A stretch of DNA of 26,940 bases, taken from the NCBI GenBank assembly GCA_934661135.1, contig CAKUJA010000016.1, positions 1-26,940 of the forward strand, written 5' to 3'. The notes beneath the pieces are model-generated. The model searched no databases, had not been told where the DNA came from, and saw only the letters and a program-made list of their open reading frames with translations. The position numbers and the translations under genes were made by a program. Numbering within the stretch: the first letter of the stretch is position 1; each line of letters opens with the position of its first letter. This document shows positions 1 through 7,978 of the stretch, in pieces. The DNA is from an uncultured Oscillospiraceae bacterium. GTDB lineage: Bacteria; Bacillota; Clostridia; Oscillospirales; Oscillospiraceae.

Positions 1-171
1 ATCTACGCCTTCACGAAGGACATCTTCGACAATGCCGCGAGCCTGACCGAGAGCCACGCGAAGTACAAGGAGATCGACACCGCCTTTGGCGCATCCGTCA
101 CCTCCGTTCCGTATCACGCAGGCGCGGCAAAATACTTTGCAGAGCAGGGCATTACCGTCCCGACCAAGTAA
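1..171 (+). CDS. TAXI-family TRAP transporter substrate receptor, C-terminal fragment
   Basis: This is the last 56 codons of a gene that begins before the window; frame 1 is open from the first base to a TAA at 169-171. The tail (HAGAAKYFAEQGITVP) matches the usual end of TAXI-type extracytoplasmic receptors, where a His-x-Gly-Ala-x-x-Tyr/Phe motif is followed by a short amphipathic helix. Such receptors bind an organic acid or amino acid outside the membrane and deliver it to a fused DctQM-type permease. The next gene is exactly that permease, which supports the call. The signal peptide and ligand-binding lobe lie outside the window, so the substrate cannot be guessed. Confidence 0.8.
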   Translation: MYAFTKDIFDNAASLTESHAKYKEIDTAFGASVTSVPYHAGAAKYFAEQGITVPTK

Positions 172-200
172 ATCTTTTACAAAAACGTAACACAAAACCG

Positions 201-227
201 ACTACGGCGGAGTTCCCCCGCCGTAGT
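201..227 (+). terminator. Intercistronic stem-loop between TRAP receptor and permease
   Basis: A perfect 10-bp stem (ACTACGGCGG at 201-210, CCGCCGTAGT at 218-227) with a 7-nt loop lies 30 nt after the receptor stop. It is followed by the mixed tract TGTGTTGTACTTT rather than a clean T-run. It therefore looks like a leaky terminator or an mRNA-stabilising 3' hairpin. Such hairpins are common after binding-protein genes, where they keep receptor mRNA above permease mRNA. The function is inferred. Confidence 0.5.
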
Positions 228-292
228 TGTGTTGTACTTTGGGCGCCTTGTTCCCCAAGCTCCCCAATTTCAAGCATAAGGAGAGATGAAAT

Positions 293-2302
293 TTGTCACA
301 GGAAACTGAAAAGAATACGCAGAACATCGCGGCGGATGTCGACGAGGTCATGCGAAAGTACGACCGCGAATCCAATACCCGCATCTGGACGGGTTGGCAG
401 AAAATCGTCGTCAAAATTCTGATGGTCGCCTTCGCCCTCTATTGCATCGGTATGACTCTCTTTTCCAAGGCCATGGCAGAAATCCGTCTGCCACTGTTCA
501 TGGGGTTCATCGTGATCGCCGGATTTCTCAATTTCCCCATCAGCAAAAAGCACGTCAAGCCAAACCATATGCCGTGGTACGACTTTGTGCTGATGCTGCT
601 CGGCGCAGGCTGCTTTTTCTACTTTGCCATCAACGCAATGACAATGATCCGTCTTGCCACGCGCATCCAGTCCATCCACATCGTCATTGGCTGCGTCGGC
701 ATTCTGGTGCTCATCGAGCTTTGCCGCCGCTGCGTTGGATTGCCGATTCTGTTTGTGCTCGGCGCACTGCTGATCTACACGTTCTACAACCAGCTCAGCT
801 ATAACCCGAGCTTCTATCAGGCGCTTCGCAACATCATCTATAAGCTGTTTTATACCACCAGCGGTATCATCGGTACGCCGGTCAGCGTTTGCTATACCTA
901 TATCGTCCTGTTCATCATCTTCGGCGCGTTCCTCGAGCGCACCGGCATTGCGAACTTCTTTATCTCGTTCGCCAACCGTCTCGCGGGCTGGTCGTCCGGC
1001 GGCCCGGCGAAGGTTGCGGTCATCTCCTCCGCGCTCTGCGGCATGGTGTCCGGCTCCTCCGTCGGCAACACGGTCACAACCGGTTCGTTTACGATTCCGA
1101 TGATGAAAAAGACCGGTTACAAGCCGGAGTTCGCCGGCGCAGTCGAAGCCGCTGCTTCCACCGGCGGGCAGATCATGCCGCCGATCATGGGCGCCGCCGC
1201 GTTTCTGATGGCCGAGTACATGGACATTCCCTACGCGCAGGTTGCTGTTAAGGCAATTCTCCCTGCCGTGCTCTACTTCACCGGCATTTTCATCGCCGTC
1301 CATCTCGAAGCGAAAAAGCTCGGCCTGAAGGGTTTGTCCCGCGACGAGCTGCCAAAATGGAAGATGCTCGCGCGCGACTGTTATCTGCTGCTGCCGCTGA
1401 TCCTGCTCGTCTGGCTTGTCTCCTCCGGTACAAAGACCATGTCCCATTCCGCGGCGTATTCCATCCTCGCGGCGGTTGCTGTCGGCGCTGTCAACTTCTT
1501 CCTCACCCGCAAGCGCGGCACGGAGGCTCTCCCGGCGCAGGCGGCCGGCGAAGCGCTTGGCGGCGCGGCGAAAGACACGTTCTTCTCTGCGGCGGACGCG
1601 CTGGAAGCCGGCGCGAAGGGCGCGATTACGGTCGCCGTTGCGTGTGCAATGGCCGGTATGATCGCCGGCTGCATCACGGTCACAGGTCTGGCCTCCATCC
1701 TTATCAATGCCATCGTCCAGCTTGCGGGCAATGCGCACATCATCGGCCTTGTGCTGACTATGGTCTGCTGCATCATTCTCGGCATGGGCGTGCCGACCAC
1801 GGCAAACTACTGCATCATGGCCTCCACCTGCGCCCCCATCCTCATTCAGATGGACTATCCGCTGGTCGCGGCGCACTTCTTCGTGTTCTACTTCGGTATT
1901 GTTGCCGACATCACACCGCCTGTCGCACTGGCCGCCTATGCCGGCTCCGCCATTGCAAAATCCAACCCGATGAAAACCGGCATTACCGCCACAAAGCTCG
2001 CAATTGCCGCGTTTATTGTACCTTATATCTTCGCGTACAGTCCCGCGATGCTGTTTGTCAACGTCACAAGCGTTCTCCAGGTCATCCAGATTGTCCTTTC
2101 CGCGCTGCTCGGCATTTTCGGCGTTGCCGCTGCGCTGAACGGCTATATTCTGCGAAAGGCCAACTGGATCGAGCGCATTCTGCTCTTTGTAGGCGGTCTG
2201 ACGCTGATGATTCCCGGCACAATCTCCGACCTGATCGGTCTTGTGCTCATCGGCGGTATTGTCCTGCTGCAATATTTCCAGAAGAAAAAAGCAGCCGCAT
2301 AA
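293..2302 (+). CDS. TRAP transporter 4TM/12TM fused permease (DctQM type)
   Basis: This 669-residue integral membrane protein is the fused small and large permease subunit of a TAXI-type TRAP transporter, a secondary transporter driven by an ion gradient. A hydrophilic N-terminus of about 40 residues is followed by hydrophobic helices through most of the length. The central part carries the Gly/Ser-rich signature of the large subunit (SALCGMVSGSSVGNTVTTGS, then EAAASTGGQIMPPIMGAAAF), and a second half-repeat includes GMGVPTTANYCIMA. The C-terminus is basic (QKKKAAA). The start is TTG at 293, nine bases after AAGGAG at 278-283. An ATG at 286 is out of frame and stops after seven codons. The length fits the TIGR02123 fusion family. 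The partner receptor is directly upstream; the substrate is unknown. Confidence 0.93.
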   Translation: MSQETEKNTQNIAADVDEVMRKYDRESNTRIWTGWQKIVVKILMVAFALYCIGMTLFSKAMAEIRLPLFMGFIVIAGFLNFPISKKHVKPNHMPWYDFVLMLLGAGCFFYFAINAMTMIRLATRIQSIHIVIGCVGILVLIELCRRCVGLPILFVLGALLIYTFYNQLSYNPSFYQALRNIIYKLFYTTSGIIGTPVSVCYTYIVLFIIFGAFLERTGIANFFISFANRLAGWSSGGPAKVAVISSALCGMVSGSSVGNTVTTGSFTIPMMKKTGYKPEFAGAVEAAASTGGQIMPPIMGAAAFLMAEYMDIPYAQVAVKAILPAVLYFTGIFIAVHLEAKKLGLKGLSRDELPKWKMLARDCYLLLPLILLVWLVSSGTKTMSHSAAYSILAAVAVGAVNFFLTRKRGTEALPAQAAGEALGGAAKDTFFSAADALEAGAKGAITVAVACAMAGMIAGCITVTGLASILINAIVQLAGNAHIIGLVLTMVCCIILGMGVPTTANYCIMASTCAPILIQMDYPLVAAHFFVFYFGIVADITPPVALAAYAGSAIAKSNPMKTGITATKLAIAAFIVPYIFAYSPAMLFVNVTSVLQVIQIVLSALLGIFGVAAALNGYILRKANWIERILLFVGGLTLMIPGTISDLIGLVLIGGIVLLQYFQKKKAAA

Positions 2303-2318
2303 GGAATTCCCGAATAGC

Positions 2319-2354
2319 AAAAGCACCACCGGACGCTTGTCCGATGGTGCTTTT
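2319..2354. terminator. Bidirectional terminator between the TRAP permease and rpoD
   Basis: An inverted repeat has a 10-bp outer stem (AAAAGCACCA at 2319-2328, TGGTGCTTTT at 2345-2354), one mismatch, a 5-bp inner stem and a GCTT loop at 2335-2338. A-rich and T-rich arms let it work in both directions. The two genes converge here: the permease ends at 2302 and rpoD ends at 2359. Confidence 0.88.
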
Positions 2355-2358
2355 CCTT

Positions 2359-3507
2359 TCAGCAATAAAAGTCCTTGATTTTCTTCGCGCGCGACGGGTG
2401 GCGCAGCTTGCGGATGGCCTTGTTCTCAATCTGGCGGATTCGCTCGCGCGTAACGCCAAAGATCTGGCCGACTTCCTCGAGCGTATGCGTCCGGCCGTCG
2501 TACATCCCGAAGCGCATCCGCAGCACGTCCGCTTCACGATCGGTCAGCGTGCCGAGAATCTCGGTCAGCGCTTCGGCAAGCAGCATATTGCTCGTCGCGT
2601 CGACGGGCCCAGGCGTGTTGTCATCCTCGACGAAAGAGCCGATCGTCGTGTCCTCCTCGTCGCCGACCGGCATATCGAGCGACAGCGTATCGGCGGCCGT
2701 ACGGTTGGCTTCAATGATCTTTTCGATCGGCAGATTCAGTTCTTCCGCAATCTCCTCGAGTGTTGGCTCACGTCCAAGCTCCTGCACCAGCTTGCGGTTG
2801 CAGCGCGTGGCCTTGTTGATGACCTCCACCATATGCACCGGTACGCGGATCGTCCGCGCTTGGTCGGCAATGGCTCTTGTGATCGCCTGCCGGATCCACC
2901 ACGTCGCATATGTAGAGAATTTGTTTCCCTTTGTATAGTCAAACTTGTCCACGGCACGGATCAGACCGGTATTGCCCTCCTGAATAAGGTCGAGAATGTG
3001 CAGTCCTCGGCCGGAATATTTCTTCGCAATCGAGACCACCAGACGAAGGTTTGCCTCAGTCAGCTTGTCCTTCGCGGCCTTGTCTCCCTCCGCCACGCGC
3101 CGGGCGAGGTCGATCTCCTCCTCCGCCGTCAGCAGACGCACCTGACCAATCTCTTTCAAATACATCCGAACCGGATCGTCGAGGTTATACTCTGCAGCCA
3201 GCTCCACCGGGTCGATGAGTTCTTCTTCCTCATCCGCGCCCAGATCGCCGTCCATGTCCATGTTCAAATCCTCGTCGAGATCCAGCTCCAGCTCCGGACT
3301 GACAATCTGGATGCCCATCGCATCGAACGTATCATAGACCTGCTCGATCTTCTCTACCGGCAGATCCAGCTTCTCCAATTCCGCAGTCAGCTCACTCGCC
3401 TGAATGCTGCCCTCTTTTTTGGCCTTCGCAATCAATGCGCTCACACGCGCCATTGCATCCTCGGGCGGCTGTTTTGCCGGCTGTTTTGTATTTTTTACAC
3501 TTGCCAT
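2359..3507 (-). CDS. rpoD: RNA polymerase primary sigma factor RpoD/SigA
   Basis: This 382-residue housekeeping sigma-70 factor directs RNA polymerase to -35/-10 promoters. A short region 1.1-like N-terminus includes an acidic stretch at about residues 72-98. Region 1.2 is at about 110-143 (DDPVRMYLKEIGQVRLL). Region 2 is at about 150-222, with the core-binding and -10 recognition motifs (LDLIQEGNTGLIRAVDKFD, TYATWWIRQAITRAI). Region 3 follows, and the region 4 helix-turn-helix is at about 315-378 (TLEEVGQIFGVTRERIRQIE). Its length is close to B. subtilis SigA. The ATG at 3507 has AAGGATG upstream. dnaG, the usual neighbour in many Firmicutes, is absent. The gene lies after RNase J on the same strand but has a good promoter of its own. 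Confidence 0.97.
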   Translation of the reverse strand: MASVKNTKQPAKQPPEDAMARVSALIAKAKKEGSIQASELTAELEKLDLPVEKIEQVYDTFDAMGIQIVSPELELDLDEDLNMDMDGDLGADEEEELIDPVELAAEYNLDDPVRMYLKEIGQVRLLTAEEEIDLARRVAEGDKAAKDKLTEANLRLVVSIAKKYSGRGLHILDLIQEGNTGLIRAVDKFDYTKGNKFSTYATWWIRQAITRAIADQARTIRVPVHMVEVINKATRCNRKLVQELGREPTLEEIAEELNLPIEKIIEANRTAADTLSLDMPVGDEEDTTIGSFVEDDNTPGPVDATSNMLLAEALTEILGTLTDREADVLRMRFGMYDGRTHTLEEVGQIFGVTRERIRQIENKAIRKLRHPSRAKKIKDFYC

Positions 3508-3576
3508 GTCAGCTCATCCTTAAATCTGTGTCGTGCACAATTTCTTTCGCTGCGCACAAAACCGCGCAACTGTTTT

Positions 3577-3606
3577 ATTATATACCATATTCTCTGTTTT
3601 TGACAA
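3577..3606 (-). promoter_or_regulatory. Putative sigma-A promoter of rpoD
   Basis: On the minus strand, TTGTCA (complement of 3601-3606) is followed after 18 nt by a perfect TATAAT (complement of 3577-3582). This lies 70 nt before the rpoD start codon, in an AT-rich gap of 224 bp after the RNase J gene. No convincing terminator with a T-run was seen after RNase J, so read-through into rpoD is also possible. Confidence 0.65.
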
Positions 3607-3731
3607 GGGATATTTCAAAAAAATCTTTGGTTTTCCAAATTTTTTGTTGCTCTCTGTTCCTATCTTCTCTGCAATGCGTCGTCTGCCGCTTCTTACGCAG
3701 CATTTACAGACAGCTTGCAGCACGGCTCAAC

Positions 3732-5387
3732 TCAGACCTCCATAATCACCGGCAAAATCATCGGATTGCGCTTGGTGCTCTTAAACAGATAGCCGGACAG
3801 ATCATTTTTGATCGCCGCTTTCAAAACGCTCCAGTCGCTCTTGCCGTTCTGCTGGCAGCGGTCGATGGCGTGCGCCGCGATGATGCGCAGCTCCTCCATC
3901 AGGTTTTCCGACTCCTTCACATAGACAAATCCGCGGGTAATGATGTCCGGGCCGGTGATAACGCTGCCATCCTCCGACGAAACATTGACAACCACAACCA
4001 GCATACCGTCCTGCGCCAGATGCTTGCGGTCGCGCAATACCACGCTGCCCACATCGCCGACGCCGGTGCCGTCCACCAGAATCCGGCCTGCCGGCACGGT
4101 GCCGTTCCACTTGCAGCTTCCCTTCGTCAGCTCCAATACCTTGCCGATGTCGCCGATGAAAATGTTCTTCGGCTCCATGCCCATACTCTGCGCAAGACGG
4201 GAATGCGCCTGCAAATGGCGCTGTTCGCCGTGTACCGGGATAAAGAAGCGCGGCTTCAGCAGGCCATGGATGATCTTCAGCTCCTCCTGGCAGGCGTGGC
4301 CGGAGACGTGCAGTCCTTCGAGCTTATCGTAGACGACGTCCGCCCCCTTGCGGTAGAGTTCGTTGATGATCTTGCCGATGGCTTTTTCATTGCCCGGAAT
4401 GGCCGAAGCCGAGATAATCACGCGGTCGCCCGCCTGAATCTCCACCTGCCGGTGCTCTGAGAACGCCATTCGGTAGAGCGCGGACATATTTTCGCCCTGG
4501 GAACCGGTCGAAACAATGCAGATCTTATGCTTCGGCATCTGCTTGATTGCGTTGATGTCGACAAGCGTATTGTTCGGAATCTTCAGGTAGCCAAGCTCCG
4601 TCGAAACCTTCAGAATATTTTCCATGCTGCGGCCCGTAACGGCAACCTTGCGTCCGAATTTATGCGCCACGGTCAGCAGACTTTGCAGCCGGAATGCGTT
4701 CGACGCAAACGTCGTCACGATAATCCGCTCACGGCAGCCGGAAAACTGGCGCTCAAAGCTCTCGGCGACCTTCTTCTCTGACGGCGTATATCCCGGCCGC
4801 TCGACGTTCGTCGAATCGCACAGCAGCGCAAGCACACCGTCGCGCCCCAGTTCGCCGAAACGCGTCAGGTCGATCATGCCGTCCTCCGCCATGGAGTCGA
4901 TCTTGAAATCACCGGTCATCACGACCACACCGACCGGCGTTTTGATGGCAAACGCCACCGCATCGGCAATCGAGTGGTTGACGTGGATGAATTCCACCTG
5001 AAAGCAGCCGGCCTTCACGGTTTCCCCCGCCTCATGCGTATGGAGCTGGACGACGCGGTCGAGGTGGTGTTCCTCCAGCTTCAGCTTGACCAGTCCCGCA
5101 GTCAGCCGCGTCGCATGGATCGGGCACTTGAACTGCTGCATCGCATACGGAATGCCGCCGATGTGATCCTCATGCCCATGCGTCAGGAACATTCCCCGGA
5201 TACGGTTCTGATTTTTGACCAGATAGGTCATGTCCGCAATCACGAGGTCGACGCCGTACATATCATCCTCCGGAAATCCCAGTCCGCAGTCGACAATAAT
5301 CATGTCCTTACCGTATTCCAGCACAGTCATGTTCTTGCCGATCTCGTTCAATCCGCCGAGGGATACAATTTTTAATTTTTCTGCCAA
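3732..5387 (-). CDS. rnj: Ribonuclease J (metallo-beta-lactamase/beta-CASP)
   Basis: RNase J is a 5'-to-3' exoribonuclease and endonuclease that matures rRNA and turns over mRNA in the cytoplasm. The product is read here as 551 residues, the usual family length. The zinc motif THGHEDH is at residues 69-75 (HxHxDH). The beta-CASP region contains VVTTFASNAFR-like and STGSQGE segments, followed by the family's HVSGHACQEELK and IPVHGEQRHLQAH motifs. The start is chosen as TTG at 5387: the protein then begins MAEKLKIVSLGGLNEIGKN, as family members do, with a weak purine-rich site (AAAAGAGTG) ahead of it. The frame stays open upstream to an ATG at 5624, but that extension is Cys-, Arg- and Pro-rich and resembles no known domain. 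The start is the least certain part. Confidence 0.93.
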   Translation of the reverse strand: MAEKLKIVSLGGLNEIGKNMTVLEYGKDMIIVDCGLGFPEDDMYGVDLVIADMTYLVKNQNRIRGMFLTHGHEDHIGGIPYAMQQFKCPIHATRLTAGLVKLKLEEHHLDRVVQLHTHEAGETVKAGCFQVEFIHVNHSIADAVAFAIKTPVGVVVMTGDFKIDSMAEDGMIDLTRFGELGRDGVLALLCDSTNVERPGYTPSEKKVAESFERQFSGCRERIIVTTFASNAFRLQSLLTVAHKFGRKVAVTGRSMENILKVSTELGYLKIPNNTLVDINAIKQMPKHKICIVSTGSQGENMSALYRMAFSEHRQVEIQAGDRVIISASAIPGNEKAIGKIINELYRKGADVVYDKLEGLHVSGHACQEELKIIHGLLKPRFFIPVHGEQRHLQAHSRLAQSMGMEPKNIFIGDIGKVLELTKGSCKWNGTVPAGRILVDGTGVGDVGSVVLRDRKHLAQDGMLVVVVNVSSEDGSVITGPDIITRGFVYVKESENLMEELRIIAAHAIDRCQQNGKSDWSVLKAAIKNDLSGYLFKSTKRNPMILPVIMEV

Positions 5388-5710
5388 ATCTAATTCACTC
5401 TTTTCTAAAACATAATCTGGCACAGCCGCAGGCAGTGTCCTGCAGCGTCGCCGAATGGATGGCAGGGGGCTGTCTGGCAAAACAGCACGGGTGCCTGTGC
5501 AAAAGCAATCCTCCCGACGCGAAAAATGCGTGGAATCTCCCCGGAAAAGGGCACAAAAACCACTGCACGCCGCAGATTGAACGCCGACCCCGTCTCGTCC
5601 TTGTTCCCTCTCCGCTGCCCGCATCGATTGCGCTATGCTTTTGTTCTATCATCAGTACCGGTACGGTACCTCATCCCTAAAACAGTATGCCTTCTGGCAA
5701 TACTGTAGGT
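5388..5710 (-). other. Long RNase J 5' leader, structured, function unknown
   Basis: About 320 nt separate the likely transcription start from the RNase J start codon. The segment holds a hairpin at 5682-5706 (ACAGTA/TACTGT and TGCC/GGCA, loop TTCT) at the very 5' end. It also holds overlapping palindromes at 5655-5670 (GTACCGGTAC, GGTACGGTACC) and several GC-rich complementary stretches, for example GCACGGGTGC-type repeats at about 5485-5505. I found no T-box GGTGG motif, no match I recognise to known riboswitches, and no RNase P, tmRNA or SRP signature. Open frames here (for example 5395-5652) have compositions unlike neighbouring proteins. It could be a regulatory leader, a separate small RNA, or an N-terminal extension of RNase J. 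Confidence 0.4.
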
Positions 5711-5739
5711 AGTATAGCACAGTTTCTCAAAAAAGTATA
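5711..5739 (-). promoter_or_regulatory. Putative extended -10 promoter for RNase J
   Basis: On the minus strand the hexamer TATACT (complement of 5711-5716) is preceded by TGC, giving the extended -10 form TGnTATACT. The -35 is poor: TATACT at 17-nt spacing, or TTGTAT at 20-nt spacing. Transcription would start near 5704, leaving a leader of about 317 nt. Confidence 0.4.
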
Positions 5740-5762
5740 CAAATTTTTTATTCTAATTTTGT

Positions 5763-5796
5763 AAAAAGCGCGAAAAACCGCATTCGCGCTTTTTTT
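5763..5796. terminator. Strong bidirectional terminator in a divergent intergenic region
   Basis: A perfect 12-bp stem (AAAAAGCGCGAA at 5763-5774, TTCGCGCTTTTT at 5783-5794) with an 8-nt loop is followed by a run of T to 5796. It is a textbook intrinsic terminator on the plus strand and usable on the minus strand. No recognised gene runs into it from either side: RNase J is transcribed away from 5387 and gdpP away from 5900. Confidence 0.8.
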
Positions 5797-5816
5797 GTCT
5801 TTTTCCCCCTCCACGC

Positions 5817-5845
5817 TTGTCAATCGCCGCCGCCTTTGTTATAAT
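5817..5845 (+). promoter_or_regulatory. Sigma-A promoter of the gdpP operon
   Basis: TTGTCA at 5817-5822, a 17-nt spacer and a perfect TATAAT at 5840-5845. Transcription would start near 5852, giving a 48-nt leader before the gdpP TTG. It lies downstream of the 5763-5796 terminator, so that terminator does not attenuate this transcript. Confidence 0.8.
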
Positions 5846-5899
5846 ACTAAAGAATATCTTTATAAGGGAAGCTTTCTGCCTGAATGGGAGGTTCACAGC

Positions 5900-7879
5900 T
5901 TGAACAAACACATTCCCCGGGTGCTCCAGCCCGGCTCGATCTGGTACTGCATCGTGATGCTGGTCTTTACGGCTGCCGCGGCGCTGCTCGACCAATATTA
6001 TCTGGCAGCAGCCGAGCTTGGCGTCACGATTGTCGTTTTTATCATCAGCCGTATTCGCCTCATCCGGCGCAAGCACATCCTGATGGATTATGTCCAGAGC
6101 GCGACCGACTCTGTCGGCATCTCGGTGCACTCTGGTTCCCCGTTCCCGATGGCCGTCATCCGTCTGCCTGACAACGAAATAATCTGGGGCAACCCGAGCT
6201 TTTACAGCATCACCGGCCTGTCCGACGCCACCCGCTATCAGACGATGGACAGCGTTATCCCCGGCTTCTCCACCGCATGGCTGCGCGAAGGCCGCAGCGA
6301 ACTGCCCGGCGACCAGACGATCCTTGGCCGCCGCTACCGCATCTACGGCAACTATGTCCGCTCGGAGGATGACGCGACAACCGTTATGCTGGCCACCATC
6401 TTCTTCGCCGATATGACCGAGATGTTCAATATCCGCGACGAATTCATGCGCTCCCGCCCAATTATCTCGGTCATTCTTGTCGATAATTACGATGAGCTGA
6501 CAAACAACCTCTCCGATTCCGCGATTTCGCAGATCGATGCCAAAATCAACGAGACCATCAGCACGTGGATCAGCGGCCTGCACGCGATCTGCCGCAAGAT
6601 TGAGCGCAACCGGTATCTTCTGGTGTTTGAGTCCAAGGATCTGCAAAAGCTGCAGGACGGAAAATTCTCCCTGCTCGATTCCATCCGCGCCGTGCAAAAT
6701 CCCTCCGGCATCGCCGCAACCATTTCCCTCGGCATCGGCAAAGACGGCGCCTCATTCGAGGAGAATTACTCGTTCGCCATGCTCTCCATCGAAATGGCGC
6801 TCTCGCGCGGCGGCGATCAGGCCGTCATCAAAGACCGCTACAATTTCACGTTCTACGGCGGCCGCACGAAGGAGACCGAGCGCCATACACGCGTCAAGTC
6901 CCGCGTGGTTGCAGGCTCCCTCTCCGAGTTGATCTCACAGTCGAGCCAGGTCTTTATCATGGGGCACCGCATGGCCGACCTCGATTCGCTTGGCGCCGCC
7001 GCAGGCATCCGCTGCCTTTGCCGCAAGCGCGGCAAACCGGCGCACATTGTCATTGATTTAAAGAACAATATGTCCGCTTCCCTGCTCGCCGAGCTGCGGG
7101 AGGAGGATGCCTATGAGGACGTTTTCCTCTCCGGGCAGGATGCGCTTGTGGAAGCCGATCCGCGCAGCCTGCTGATCGTTGTCGACACAAACCGCCCCGA
7201 TCAGGTGGAATCAAAGGAGCTTCTTGAGTCCATCCCGCGTGTGGCCGTCATCGACCACCATCGCCGCGCGGCGGATTACATTGAGCAGGTCGTGCTGAAT
7301 CTGCACGAGCCGTTTGCATCCTCCGCTTCGGAGCTTGTCTCCGAGCTGCTGCAATACGCGGTCGACCCAAAAGATATTCTCCCGGTCGAAGCGCAGGCGC
7401 TTCTGGCCGGTATTGTGCTCGACACCAAGAACTTCACCGTCCGTACCGGCGCGCGCACCTTTGAGGCCGCAGCATTTCTGCGCCGCGCGGGTGCCGATAC
7501 CGTCGAGGTCAAGAAGCTGTTCCAGGCCGATCTCGACGCCACCATTCTCAAATATCAAATCATTCAGGCCGCGCGGCTCTACCGCAACGAGATTGCCATT
7601 GCCGCAGTCGAAACGCCGGTTCCCCGCGCGATCGCGTCGCAGGCGTCGGATGAGCTGCTCAACATCTCCGGGATTTCCGCTTCGTTCGTGCTCTACCCGA
7701 GCGGCGATCAGGTGATGATCTCCGCCCGCTCCATCGGAAGCTGCAATGTGCAGATGGTGCTGGAGCCGCTCGGCGGCGGCGGCAATGCTGCAACGGCCGG
7801 TGCGCAGCTCCGCGGCAAGGCCGTGCGCGATGTGCTCTCCGAGCTTGTAGCCTCCATCGATAAATTCTATGAATCGTAA
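5900..7879 (+). CDS. gdpP: GdpP-like cyclic-di-AMP phosphodiesterase (DHH family)
   Basis: GdpP hydrolyses c-di-AMP to pApA and so sets the potassium and cell-wall stress signal. The product is 659 residues, the same length as B. subtilis GdpP (YybT). Two membrane helices (about 12-50) are followed by a degenerate PAS-like part (about 80-175) and a divergent GGDEF-like part (about 185-320). The DHH domain has GHRMADLDS with H356, D360 and D362, then D430, IDHH at 451-454 and D509 in LDTKNF. A DHHA1 domain ends the protein. The DHHA1 motif reads GGGGN (625-629) where GGGGH is usual. The start is TTG at 5900, eight bases after GGGAGG; the longer in-frame reading from 5795 crosses the promoter. 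rplI and dnaB follow, as in Bacillus. Confidence 0.92.
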   Translation: MNKHIPRVLQPGSIWYCIVMLVFTAAAALLDQYYLAAAELGVTIVVFIISRIRLIRRKHILMDYVQSATDSVGISVHSGSPFPMAVIRLPDNEIIWGNPSFYSITGLSDATRYQTMDSVIPGFSTAWLREGRSELPGDQTILGRRYRIYGNYVRSEDDATTVMLATIFFADMTEMFNIRDEFMRSRPIISVILVDNYDELTNNLSDSAISQIDAKINETISTWISGLHAICRKIERNRYLLVFESKDLQKLQDGKFSLLDSIRAVQNPSGIAATISLGIGKDGASFEENYSFAMLSIEMALSRGGDQAVIKDRYNFTFYGGRTKETERHTRVKSRVVAGSLSELISQSSQVFIMGHRMADLDSLGAAAGIRCLCRKRGKPAHIVIDLKNNMSASLLAELREEDAYEDVFLSGQDALVEADPRSLLIVVDTNRPDQVESKELLESIPRVAVIDHHRRAADYIEQVVLNLHEPFASSASELVSELLQYAVDPKDILPVEAQALLAGIVLDTKNFTVRTGARTFEAAAFLRRAGADTVEVKKLFQADLDATILKYQIIQAARLYRNEIAIAAVETPVPRAIASQASDELLNISGISASFVLYPSGDQVMISARSIGSCNVQMVLEPLGGGGNAATAGAQLRGKAVRDVLSELVASIDKFYES

Positions 7880-7978
7880 GGCCGCGTCGCAGTGGCAAGT
7901 CTGCTTGCCAAATTCTGCGGTGCCGACCTGATTCCCACAAAATTCTGATTTTTCACCTTTGAAAGGAGCAACAATACT

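Noticed and set aside
286..309. A seven-codon ATG frame just before the TRAP permease start
   Set aside because: The ATG is only 2 nt from AAGGAG, too close for good initiation, and out of frame; TTG at 293 has normal spacing.
296..2365. A 689-codon open frame antisense to the TRAP permease
   Set aside because: Its product is rich in Asp, Gly, His and Arg with no domain pattern. It mirrors the codon bias of the real membrane protein on the other strand and has no ribosome site.
1357..3603. A 748-codon plus-strand frame across the permease end and rpoD
   Set aside because: It runs through a strong terminator and lies out of frame in one gene and antisense to rpoD; the composition is Arg/His/Cys-rich shadow sequence.
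3508..3731. Terminator after RNase J
   Set aside because: Only imperfect GC pairing (AATGC...GCATT region near 3674-3705) without a following T-run on the minus strand.
5395..5652. An 85-codon minus-strand frame in the RNase J leader
   Set aside because: Cys- and Arg-rich, low-complexity product without a convincing Shine-Dalgarno, overlapping palindromes; kept only as a possible leader, not called as a gene.
5388..5710. T-box or known riboswitch ahead of RNase J
   Set aside because: No T-box GGTGG antiterminator motif, no AGTA-loop pattern and no aptamer core that I recognise; the terminator lies upstream of the likely transcription start.
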